The notes below the pieces were generated by a model. It did not search any database. It was not told the origin of the DNA and saw nothing but the letters and a program-made list of their open reading frames with translations. From the NCBI GenBank assembly GCA_035527095.1, contig DATLBC010000070.1, positions 1 through 6,727 on the forward strand: DNA of 6,727 nt, written 5' to 3'. Origin of the DNA: Sva-07 sp035527095. Lineage in GTDB: Bacteria > Actinomycetota > Acidimicrobiia > Acidimicrobiales > Ilumatobacteraceae. This document shows, one piece after another, positions 1 to 5,610 of the stretch. A program made the translations under genes and the position numbers. Within the stretch, counting starts at the first letter, position 1, and the number at the start of each line of letters is the position of its first letter.

Positions 1-1
1 G

Positions 2-1810
2 ATCACGTTCGGCCTGCTCGGGTTCTTCATCCCGTTTGTCCTCAGCGTTGTCGTCGTCGACCAGTCCGCGGACATCGAGACACTCGGGGCGCTGCTGATC
101 GGCGCGATGTGGGCGTCGAACACCCTGGTCGCCTACTCCGAGGTCCAGTCGGCCGGTCTGCAGAGCACCCGCTCGGTGGGTGCTGCCGTGTCTGCCGGTG
201 TCGTTGCCGACCTGATGTCGCTGACCGTCTTGGCGTTCGCCACGGCAACCGCGGTGATCGAGATCGAACCCCTCGACATCCCGTTCGGTGCCGACATCGC
301 CGAGCGACTCGCTCCCGAAGGAGTCCAGGCGACGACTCCGGACCCTGCGCTGCCGCTCTGGATCGGCCTCCCACTGCTCGTGTTCGTGTGCCTGTGGGTG
401 CTGCCGCGGGTGGCGGACTGGTTCTTCGTGCGGGTCGGCCGGACCCGTCCGCAACGATTCGTGTTCACGCTGGCGCTGATGGCCGTCGGCGCCACGGTCG
501 CCCTGCTGGGCGGGATGGAGGGCCTGATCGGTGCGTTCCTGGCCGGGCTGGGACTGAACCGGCTCATCCCCGCCCGCGGGCCGTTGATGGAACGCCTGGA
601 CTTCGTCGGAACCTCGCTGTTCATCCCGGTGTTCCTGATCTCGATCGGACTCAACATCGACCCGGCCGTCCTCATCGATCCCCAGACGATCGGGCTGGGC
701 CTGCTGTTCACCGGCTTCGTGCTCGTCGGCAAGACCACAGCGGCCCTGATCGCCGGGAGAGTCTTCAAGCTGTCGCGCGACGAGGTCGGTCTCATGTCGT
801 CGCTGTCATTCGGTCAAGCCGCCTCGACGCTCGCGATCGCGCAGGTTGGCCTCACGCTCGGGATGTTCGAACAGAACGTGGTCAACTCCGCCGTGTTGGC
901 CATCGTGATCACCGCGTTCATCACCTCGTACGCGACACGGTTCTTCGCGTCGCGCGTGCCGCCTGTGATCGTCGATCGCCCGCCGATCGGCCAGCAGGTG
1001 CTGCTCGACGCGCGTAACGGCACGTCGGACCTCTCTTGCCTCGTCGCGTTCGCCGGTGGACTCGCCCGACCGGACGGCGGTCTGGTGATCCCCTACGGCG
1101 TCACCGGCGACACACCGCGGTCCGACGTTCGAGCAGCCGTCGACCGCGCCACCGCCGAGGCAACTGCCGACGGGCTCGACGGTGACGGCATGCTACGCGT
1201 CGGCGACTCGTTCACGAATGCGACGATCAACCTCGTCGCCGAGCTCGACGCATCGTTGGTGCTGCTCGCCTGGAACGGCCCCAAGTGGGCTGCGGACTAT
1301 CTGTTCGGCAACGACATCGATGGTGTCGGCCAGGCATCACCCGTTCCGACGATCGCGGCCCATCTCGTGCGCCCGTGGAATCGCGTCATCGTCCAACTCG
1401 GCCAGCCGCGGACAGCGTGGCAGCGCGAGGACGTGGAGTTGACCGCCAACGTGGTTCGGCACCTCCGCCAGGGATCCGACATCGAGCTGATCGTGTTGTG
1501 CGACGACGAGTCCATGCGCGCACTCCTCGAGCACGAGGGCGACCGCGACCGCGACCGCGAGCGAGTGACCGTCATCACCGATCGAGCGGACCAGGAGGAC
1601 GTGTTCAACCGGGTCGAACCGACCGATCTGTTGATCGTGCCGGCCCACATCGTGCACGACACGCCCCCGTGGAAGCTGCGCCGCAGAGTGCGCCTGCTTC
1701 ATGACACGAATCTGGCAGTGGTCGGCGGGCCGCACCGGTTGACCATCTCGCAGGGTGTCACCGTGCGTCCGCTGTCGACGGCGGTCACCCCGCGTATCGC
1801 CACCGCCTGA
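2..1810 (+). CDS. Cation:proton antiporter, CPA2 type, with C-terminal universal-stress-like region (5' partial)
   Basis: The reading frame is open from the left edge, so the N-terminus is missing; 602 residues are visible. Residues 1-315 are strongly hydrophobic, with roughly nine membrane segments. Family-like features are a helix with WASNTLVAY (37-45) followed by a segment holding the membrane-embedded Asp70 (VVADLMSL), FIPVFLISIGLNIDP near 207-220, and SFGQAASTLAIAQVGL from about 270. These match the monovalent cation:H+ antiporter core of CPA2 (KefB/NapA-like) proteins, in which such an Asp carries the proton or cation. From about residue 320 the protein is soluble, probably cytoplasmic, with alternating beta/alpha segments (SLVLLAWNG, RVIVQLGQP, IELIVLCDD, DLLIVPAHIV) suggesting tandem universal-stress-protein-like domains, possibly nucleotide-binding and regulatory. 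A short Asp-Arg run (DRDRDRER) sits in this tail. The gene ends 9 bases from the convergent tetR stop. Family assignment is firm; the ion transported is unknown. Confidence 0.9.
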   Translation: MTFGLLGFFIPFVLSVVVVDQSADIETLGALLIGAMWASNTLVAYSEVQSAGLQSTRSVGAAVSAGVVADLMSLTVLAFATATAVIEIEPLDIPFGADIAERLAPEGVQATTPDPALPLWIGLPLLVFVCLWVLPRVADWFFVRVGRTRPQRFVFTLALMAVGATVALLGGMEGLIGAFLAGLGLNRLIPARGPLMERLDFVGTSLFIPVFLISIGLNIDPAVLIDPQTIGLGLLFTGFVLVGKTTAALIAGRVFKLSRDEVGLMSSLSFGQAASTLAIAQVGLTLGMFEQNVVNSAVLAIVITAFITSYATRFFASRVPPVIVDRPPIGQQVLLDARNGTSDLSCLVAFAGGLARPDGGLVIPYGVTGDTPRSDVRAAVDRATAEATADGLDGDGMLRVGDSFTNATINLVAELDASLVLLAWNGPKWAADYLFGNDIDGVGQASPVPTIAAHLVRPWNRVIVQLGQPRTAWQREDVELTANVVRHLRQGSDIELIVLCDDESMRALLEHEGDRDRDRERVTVITDRADQEDVFNRVEPTDLLIVPAHIVHDTPPWKLRRRVRLLHDTNLAVVGGPHRLTISQGVTVRPLSTAVTPRIATA

Positions 1811-1819
1811 GGCCGATGC

Positions 1820-2467
1820 TCAGTCGAGTCGGGTGAGCCCGTCGAGGATCAGGTCGAGCACGAGCTCGAAGCTGCTGGCGGTGTCGCCGTCGAGGTGTTG
1901 CTGGACGTGGGCGATCGTGTGCGGATGCACGTCGGGGGAGATCCCGTCGATGAACGATCGGGCCAGTGCGTCGGCGTCGCCGTCGGGCGGCACCACGTAG
2001 GCCATCGCCTGCTCCTGGAGGGTGTAGCCGATCACGTGGTTGTTGACGGCGTGGAAGGCGAGATGGGCGACCGGAGGGGTCATGTCGGTGGCGGCGAGCG
2101 CGGCGAGGTGGTGCTCCATGTGGCCGACGCGTGCAGGCCCCGGCATCTGTCGCAGCCACAGTCCGGCGGCCCACGGATGCCGGACGAGGGCCTCCCGGGT
2201 GTCGACGGCGAGCGCGCGAACCGAGGCGATCGGTTCGGCGGCGGGGTCGGGCGGCGGGATCTCGGCGGCGACGGCGTCGACCATCAGCGAGAGCACCTCG
2301 GCCTTGTTGGCAACGTGGTTGTAGAGCGACATGACCTCGTAGCCGAGTTCGGCGGCGAGCTTGCGCATCGAGAGCGCATCGGTGCCGTGGTTGTCGGCGA
2401 AGGCGATCGCGCAGGCGACGATCGCGGCGCGATCGAGGGATCTGCGTTCGTTCGGGGCCGCGCTCAT
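1820..2467 (-). CDS. TetR-family transcriptional repressor
   Basis: A 215-residue protein, normal length for TetR regulators. The N-terminal DNA-binding domain covers about residues 10-60. Its helix-turn-helix reads LSMRKLAAELGYEVMSLYNHVANKAEVL, the classic pattern with a recognition helix ending in LYNHV and the following K-x-EVL. The rest is helical with a REALVRHPWAAGL segment, typical of the TetR_C ligand-binding and dimerisation domain. The ATG at 2467 is chosen. A TTG at 2476 would add three residues (MSR) and overlaps the -35 box of the divergent promoter. Neither start has a properly spaced Shine-Dalgarno sequence, so a leaderless or very short leader is likely. On this strand a TACAGT (-10-like) at 2487-2482 lies just upstream and inside the inverted repeat, so autorepression is likely. 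The gene is divergent from the oxidoreductase at 2508, its probable target. The inducing ligand cannot be inferred. Confidence 0.9.
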   Translation of the reverse strand: MSAAPNERRSLDRAAIVACAIAFADNHGTDALSMRKLAAELGYEVMSLYNHVANKAEVLSLMVDAVAAEIPPPDPAAEPIASVRALAVDTREALVRHPWAAGLWLRQMPGPARVGHMEHHLAALAATDMTPPVAHLAFHAVNNHVIGYTLQEQAMAYVVPPDGDADALARSFIDGISPDVHPHTIAHVQQHLDGDTASSFELVLDLILDGLTRLD

Positions 2468-2469
2468 CC

Positions 2470-2498
2470 TTGACAACGTACACTGTACGGACTAAGAC
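2470..2498 (+). promoter_or_regulatory. Promoter of the oxidoreductase gene, probably leaderless
   Basis: A perfect TTGACA -35 hexamer at 2470-2475 is followed after 17 bases by TAAGAC at 2493-2498, a weak -10 hexamer (3 of 6 consensus bases). Transcription starting 7-10 bases after the -10 would begin at about 2505-2508, at the ATG at 2508. No Shine-Dalgarno sequence precedes either candidate start of the oxidoreductase, which fits a leaderless mRNA. The -35/-10 spacer and the -10 lie inside the inverted-repeat operator, so repressor binding would block RNA polymerase. The -35 match is seen directly; the start site is inferred. Confidence 0.55.
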
Positions 2499-2509
2499 GT
2501 ACAGTGTAT
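2478..2509. promoter_or_regulatory. TetR operator: double near-palindromic site
   Basis: TACACTGTACG (2479-2489) and CGTACAGTGTA (2498-2508) form a perfect 11-bp inverted repeat around an 8-base spacer. Each arm is itself an odd palindrome: GTACA-C-TGTAC at 2478-2488 is perfect, and GTACA-G-TGTAT at 2499-2509 has one mismatch. The two centres (2483 and 2504) are 21 bp apart, two turns of B-DNA, so two repressor dimers could bind the same face. The site fills nearly the whole 40-bp gap between the divergent tetR and oxidoreductase genes and reaches the first base of the latter's ATG. The repeat is seen directly; binding by the adjacent TetR is inferred from the standard divergent arrangement. 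Confidence 0.8.
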
Positions 2510-3533
2510 GTCCTCCCCCACCACCACCCATGAAGCCACCATCGCTCCGCTGCCGACGACGATGACCGCCGTCACCGCACGGAGCTACGGCGGACCGGAG
2601 GTCCTGGCCACCGAGGAACTCCCGGTGCCAGGGCCGCGGGCCGGTGAGCTACTGGTCGAGGTCCGGGCGTCGTCGCTCAATGCGCTCGACTGGCACTTCC
2701 TCACGGGCACGCCGTACCTGATGCGCTTGATGATCGGGATACGACGCCCGAAACGGTTCGTGCGCGGCGCCGACGTCGCTGGGTCGGTCGTCGCCGTCGG
2801 CACGGGAGTCACCCGATTCGCCGTCGGCGATGCGGTGTTCGGCGAAGGGCCCGGAGGTGGCTGCGGGCAGTACCTCACCGTGAAGGAGACCAGCGTCGTG
2901 GCGATCCCGGACGGCGTGTCGTTCGAAGCTGCCGGCGCCACCCCAGTCGCCGGGCTGACGGCCGCGCAGGGCCTTCGAGCGCACGGCGCCGTGCAGCCGG
3001 GCGACCATGTGCTGATCAACGGTGCGGCCGGCGGGGTCGGCACGATGGCGGTCCAGGTTGCGAAGGCACTCGACGCACACGTGACGGCGGTCTGCAGCAC
3101 TCGCAATGTCGAGATGGTCCGAGCGCTCGGTGCCGACGAGGTGATCGACTACACCCGAGACGATTTCGTCGCCGGTGGCGCACGCTTCGACGTGCTGCTC
3201 GACAACGTCGGCAATCGCCGTCCCGGTGAGGTGCGCAGCGTCATGCTTGCGGGCGGCCGGTACGTGCCGGTCAGCGGGCCGAAGGCCAACAAGTGGGTCG
3301 ACCCGCTCCCCTATCTCGCTCGAGCGAAGCTGGCGTTCGTGCGGTCCGAGGCGTCGTTCCACCAGTTCACCGCCGAGGCGAATCACGACGACCTCACCTA
3401 CCTCGGCGAGCTGTTGGCTTCGGGTCGGTTGGTGCCGCAGATCGATCGGGTGATCGGCCTCGACGGTGTCGCCGATGCCCTCGCCGAGATCGGCTCCGGC
3501 CACGCCCGCGCCAAGATCGTCGTCACCCCCTGA
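2508..3533 (+). CDS. NAD(P)-dependent quinone-oxidoreductase-type alcohol dehydrogenase (zinc-independent MDR)
   Basis: A 341-residue medium-chain dehydrogenase/reductase, normal length. The N-terminal GroES-like domain holds YGGPEVL (27-33), SSLNALDWHFLTG (55-67) and GADVAGSVVAVGTGVTRFAVGD (87-108). The Rossmann domain has the dinucleotide loop NGAAGGVGTMAVQVAK (171-186), then CSTRN (196-200) after the second strand, whose Ser/Arg suggests NADPH preference, and ends with the family tail GHARAKIVV (331-339). The zinc ligands of true alcohol dehydrogenases are absent (GAD replaces GHE; no Cys in the NALDWH region), so it should reduce quinones, enones or similar carbonyls by hydride transfer in the cytosol. 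ATG 2508 fits the predicted leaderless promoter. ATG 2562 (MTAVTARSYGG) matches where homologues usually begin and would drop 18 poorly conserved residues. It is probably repressed by the divergent TetR. The physiological substrate is unknown. Confidence 0.9.
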   Translation: MSSPTTTHEATIAPLPTTMTAVTARSYGGPEVLATEELPVPGPRAGELLVEVRASSLNALDWHFLTGTPYLMRLMIGIRRPKRFVRGADVAGSVVAVGTGVTRFAVGDAVFGEGPGGGCGQYLTVKETSVVAIPDGVSFEAAGATPVAGLTAAQGLRAHGAVQPGDHVLINGAAGGVGTMAVQVAKALDAHVTAVCSTRNVEMVRALGADEVIDYTRDDFVAGGARFDVLLDNVGNRRPGEVRSVMLAGGRYVPVSGPKANKWVDPLPYLARAKLAFVRSEASFHQFTAEANHDDLTYLGELLASGRLVPQIDRVIGLDGVADALAEIGSGHARAKIVVTP

Positions 3534-3543
3534 CCCCCAACCA

Positions 3544-3596
3544 CGTTTGCGTCGGACTTCGGGTGGGACGGGTCACCCAGATCTCGACGCAAACGT
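3544..3596. repeat. 53-nt palindromic element, copy 1
   Basis: This is the first of two related palindromes; the other is at 5234-5286. The outer arms, 3543-3554 (ACGTTTGCGTCG) and 3585-3596, are a perfect 12-bp inverted repeat. An inner stem, GGGTG (3561-3565) with CACCC (3574-3578), is in exact register with the outer stem, leaving an 8-base loop and a few mismatches or wobbles between. It shares the 14-nt core GGGACGGGTCACCC (3565-3578) with copy 2. It starts 10-11 bases after the oxidoreductase stop, in a convergent gap, so it could also act as a terminator here, although no T-tract follows. It has no coding potential. Function unknown. Confidence 0.8.
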
Positions 3597-3607
3597 ATGG
3601 GTCTCGC

Positions 3608-3640
3608 ACCGTCACATCGGGCCCGGCACCGTGTGACGGT
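3608..3640. terminator. Candidate bidirectional terminator hairpin
   Basis: ACCGTCACA (3608-3616) and TGTGACGGT (3632-3640) form a perfect 9-bp stem with a 15-base GC-rich loop that itself contains the palindrome CGGGCCCG (3618-3625). It sits between convergent genes, 9 bases past the stop codon of the minus-strand gene. It lacks a T-tract on either side, so it would be of the tail-less kind often proposed for GC-rich actinobacteria. The stem is seen directly; terminator activity is inferred from position. Confidence 0.5.
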
Positions 3641-3649
3641 TGGGCGAGG

Positions 3650-5203
3650 TCAGGCGCCGGTGTGGTCGAGGATGTTGGCGGTCACTCGGGCGACGGCGGA
3701 GTCCGAGGCGAGTCCGAACACCCAGTCGGTCGTGCCGACGGTGACAACCTCGCCGCTGCCGGGTCCGAAGGGCCGGCAGGTGAGCATCACCGCGTTGCCG
3801 TGGCGAACGCGGGCGAGGTTGGTGTCGCCGGCATCGCCGTACAGGCGGGTGGCGATGAACTCGGCGTCGCCCTGGTCGCTGAGCGCCGAGATCGAGGTCG
3901 GATACTCACCGACCACGAGGTTGCTCGACGGCGTGAACGCCACGATCTCAACCTCGGCGGGCAGCCCCGGATGCGGCCGCGCGACGGGGAGCTGGAACTC
4001 GTCGAACGTGAGCAGGCATCCCAGCGTCTCGTAGCCGACCACACCGTCATCGGCGCCGAGCACGTCGCCATAGCCCAGACCGGTGCCGTCGAGCATCCAG
4101 TGATCGTTGCGGTACACGACGAAGCCACCGACACCACGAGGCGTCGCCCGACCGAACCGGTGGTAGAGACCGAACGCAGAGCCGGCACCGAGCAACTCCC
4201 ACTCGGGTCGGCCCACCAGCGGGTCGGCCCACATGCCCGACATCTCGTCTGGGCGACCATCGGCCACGACCGGGTCGGCGAGATGAGCGGCGTACTTGTG
4301 ACACACCATGCTGATACCGCCAGGTGTCTGCTCGAGGCGGACCTGCCAGAACATCGTGTTGCCGGAGAAGCTGACGAAACTCCCGCCATCGCGCACGTGG
4401 TCCTCGACCGCTCGGCGTTGCCCCGCCGACCAGTACTCGTCATGGCCGACGCTGATCACGGTGTCGTAGCCGGCGAGTGCATTGGGGTCGAGTTCGAGGT
4501 CGGACGACACGGCGTAGTCGAACCGGTGACCGGCGCGCTCGGCCCATTCGACGAAGCGTCGGGCGTGCGTGAACCAGCCGGCCGAACCGATGGCTGCGGG
4601 ATAATCGTGCTCGGTGCGGTAGCGCTGGAAGATCGTGCCGTCGGCGTCGGGTTCCTCGCCCCATCGGACCGGGCGGGCCTTGCGGTCGTCGCGGTCCACC
4701 TCGGGGCGCGACAACATCCCGCGCCCGAACGGCCGGGCGTGCGAGACGGTGTGGCCGCCGGTGTAGAGGCTGCGGCCGCCCCACGTGTTGTACGCGTGCC
4801 AGGTGTTGGTATCGAGGACGTACAGCGCGCGGGGTCGGGCAGGATCGTCCGGTCGGCCCCGAACGACGAAGCAGGCGTGGGCGACGTCGCGGCCAACCGG
4901 CGCGCCGTGCGCGGTGAGCGTGACCAGATGGAACCCCGACTGCCAGTCGTCGCCGATGGTGAACTCGATCGTCGCCGGCCAACGACAACCGGCGGAGTCG
5001 GCGTCGGCTGGCGGTTCGACGAAGGCCCCCTCGACGTCGGAGACGTGCCAGCGCACCTCGCGTGCTGCTCCCCACCGTTCGATGGCGACGTCGAAGAGGG
5101 CGGCACGGGTGGACACATGGAGCGTCACCGTGTCGCCGGGGCGATAGCTGAGCCGACCCGCGTACCCCTCGATGTCGTCGTGGAAGGTCTGGTCGTCAGC
5201 CAC
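3650..5203 (-). CDS. N,N-dimethylformamidase beta-subunit-like protein
   Basis: A 517-residue protein resembling the 'N,N-dimethylformamidase beta subunit family domain' proteins common in actinobacteria. Residues 10-115 (IEGYAGRLSYRPGDTVTLHV onward) look like a beta-sandwich domain. From about 125 comes a conserved core: YVLDTNTWHAYNTWGGRSLY (128-147), HTVSHARPFGRGML (151-164), YDTVISVGHDEYW (246-258), GGSFVSFSGNTMFWQVR (273-289), GYETLGC (390-396) and GTTDWVFGL (490-498). GHDEYW and SGNTMFW are hallmarks of the family's amidotransferase-like fold. The characterised Paracoccus enzyme hydrolyses dimethylformamide with a mononuclear iron held by two Tyr and one carboxylate; I cannot map those ligands with certainty here. 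No signal peptide or membrane segment is evident, and no small-subunit gene is adjacent, so real amidase activity is unproven. The start is GTG at 5203. A TANNNT-type -10 (TAGGTT, 5215-5210) six bases upstream suggests a leaderless mRNA. A 53-nt palindrome lies beyond each end of the gene. Confidence 0.8.
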   Translation of the reverse strand: MADDQTFHDDIEGYAGRLSYRPGDTVTLHVSTRAALFDVAIERWGAAREVRWHVSDVEGAFVEPPADADSAGCRWPATIEFTIGDDWQSGFHLVTLTAHGAPVGRDVAHACFVVRGRPDDPARPRALYVLDTNTWHAYNTWGGRSLYTGGHTVSHARPFGRGMLSRPEVDRDDRKARPVRWGEEPDADGTIFQRYRTEHDYPAAIGSAGWFTHARRFVEWAERAGHRFDYAVSSDLELDPNALAGYDTVISVGHDEYWSAGQRRAVEDHVRDGGSFVSFSGNTMFWQVRLEQTPGGISMVCHKYAAHLADPVVADGRPDEMSGMWADPLVGRPEWELLGAGSAFGLYHRFGRATPRGVGGFVVYRNDHWMLDGTGLGYGDVLGADDGVVGYETLGCLLTFDEFQLPVARPHPGLPAEVEIVAFTPSSNLVVGEYPTSISALSDQGDAEFIATRLYGDAGDTNLARVRHGNAVMLTCRPFGPGSGEVVTVGTTDWVFGLASDSAVARVTANILDHTGA

Positions 5204-5233
5204 CCTCTGAACCTAGCGATCGCCGGTGACACC

Positions 5234-5286
5234 CGTTTGCGTTGCGGTTTCGGCGGGACGGGTCACCCGAAACGCAACACAAACGT
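5234..5286. repeat. 53-nt palindromic element, copy 2
   Basis: It has the same length, orientation and internal spacing as copy 1 (3544-3596), with 40 of 53 bases identical and no indels. Shared blocks are CGTTTGCGT at the left, GGGACGGGTCACCC (5255-5268) in the middle and CAAACGT at the right. Here 5234-5252 folds on 5268-5285 with 18 base pairs, interrupted by one C-A mismatch (5240/5279) and one bulged G (5247), leaving a 15-base loop that carries most of the core. It lies in the divergent gap between the dimethylformamidase-like gene (GTG 5203) and arsR (ATG 5338), so it cannot be a simple gene-end terminator. Function unknown. Confidence 0.8.
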
Positions 5287-5337
5287 GAGTGCCATTGGTC
5301 CCTGGTGAGCGTCGGCTCGTCGGCGCACGATGCGGGT

Positions 5338-5610
5338 ATGGACGATTCAATGGTTGTTGAACAGTTCAAGGCGCTGGGCGATCCAGTTCGCTTGACGATC
5401 GTCCGGGAACTTCGCCACGGCCGACGGTGCGCATGCGAACTCGCCGAGCATGCGAACGTGACTCCGCCGCTGCTCTCCCACCACCTCAAGGTGCTGCGCG
5501 AAGCCGGCCTGATCACCGGCACCAAGCGCGGCCGGTGGATCGACTACGACCTCGACCACGACGCCATCGACGAACTGCTCGCCGGGTTCGACCGGGAGAC
5601 GGTGATGTGA
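5338..5610 (+). CDS. ArsR/SmtB-family metalloid-responsive repressor
   Basis: A 90-residue winged-helix regulator of the usual compact ArsR size. FKALGDPVRLTIVREL (10-25) is the signature first helix pair. CACELAEHA (31-39) carries Cys31-X-Cys33 in the same place as the ELCVCDL As(III)-binding motif of classical ArsR proteins. PPLLSHHLKVLREAGLI (43-59) is the recognition helix, followed by the wing GTKRGRWIDYDL (61-72). Binding of a thiophilic ion at the Cys pair would release it from DNA. The open frame extends upstream to a TTG at 5244, but that sits in the palindromic element and adds unconserved sequence, so ATG 5338 is chosen. ATG 5350 is a close alternative that would give 86 residues. 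No clear Shine-Dalgarno sequence serves either. A TTCAA/TTGAA site overlaps the first codons and may be its operator. The gene is joined to the permease by TGATG. Confidence 0.9.
   Translation: MDDSMVVEQFKALGDPVRLTIVRELRHGRRCACELAEHANVTPPLLSHHLKVLREAGLITGTKRGRWIDYDLDHDAIDELLAGFDRETVM
5346..5369. promoter_or_regulatory. Candidate ArsR operator overlapping the arsR start
   Basis: Three alternating half-sites occur: TTCAA (5346-5350), TTGAA (5357-5361) and TTCAA (5365-5369). The first two form TTCAA-N6-TTGAA, which contains the TCAA-N6-TTGA spacing described for ArsR-type operators. The last two form the perfect odd palindrome TTGAAC-A-GTTCAA (5357-5369). The stretch is AT-rich in a GC-rich region and uses codons rare in this window (TCA, GTT, GTT, GAA). 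The repeats are seen directly; the operator role is inferred from position at the start of an arsR gene. Confidence 0.45.

Noticed and set aside
1785..2531. A 248-codon minus-strand frame over tetR
   Set aside because: Its Arg/Pro-rich translation lacks any motif, while the overlapping frame gives a clean TetR helix-turn-helix protein.
3544..5286. Integron attC sites or a CRISPR array as explanation of the paired palindromes
   Set aside because: No GTTRRRY/RYYYAAC core pair is present and there is no integrase. Only two copies occur, 1.6 kb apart with a gene between, so there is no regular repeat-spacer structure.
5234..5286. Palindrome copy 2 as a rho-independent terminator
   Set aside because: It lies upstream of the start codons of two divergent genes and has no T-tract, so there is no gene end for it to serve.
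3293..5308. A 671-codon open frame on the plus strand, antisense to the dimethylformamidase-like gene
   Set aside because: It starts inside the oxidoreductase in another frame, is low-complexity and Arg/Gly/Val-rich with no recognisable domain, and runs over copy 2 of the palindrome. The opposite strand encodes a clear protein family. It is a typical GC-rich shadow frame.
5244..5337. N-terminal extension of ArsR to a TTG start
   Set aside because: The added residues are unlike any ArsR N-terminus, and the TTG lies inside the palindromic element.
5427..5609. N-terminal extension of the permease frame within arsR
   Set aside because: The extra 61 residues are Arg-rich, out-of-frame arsR sequence. 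The TGATG junction at 5608-5612 gives a natural coupled start at 5610.
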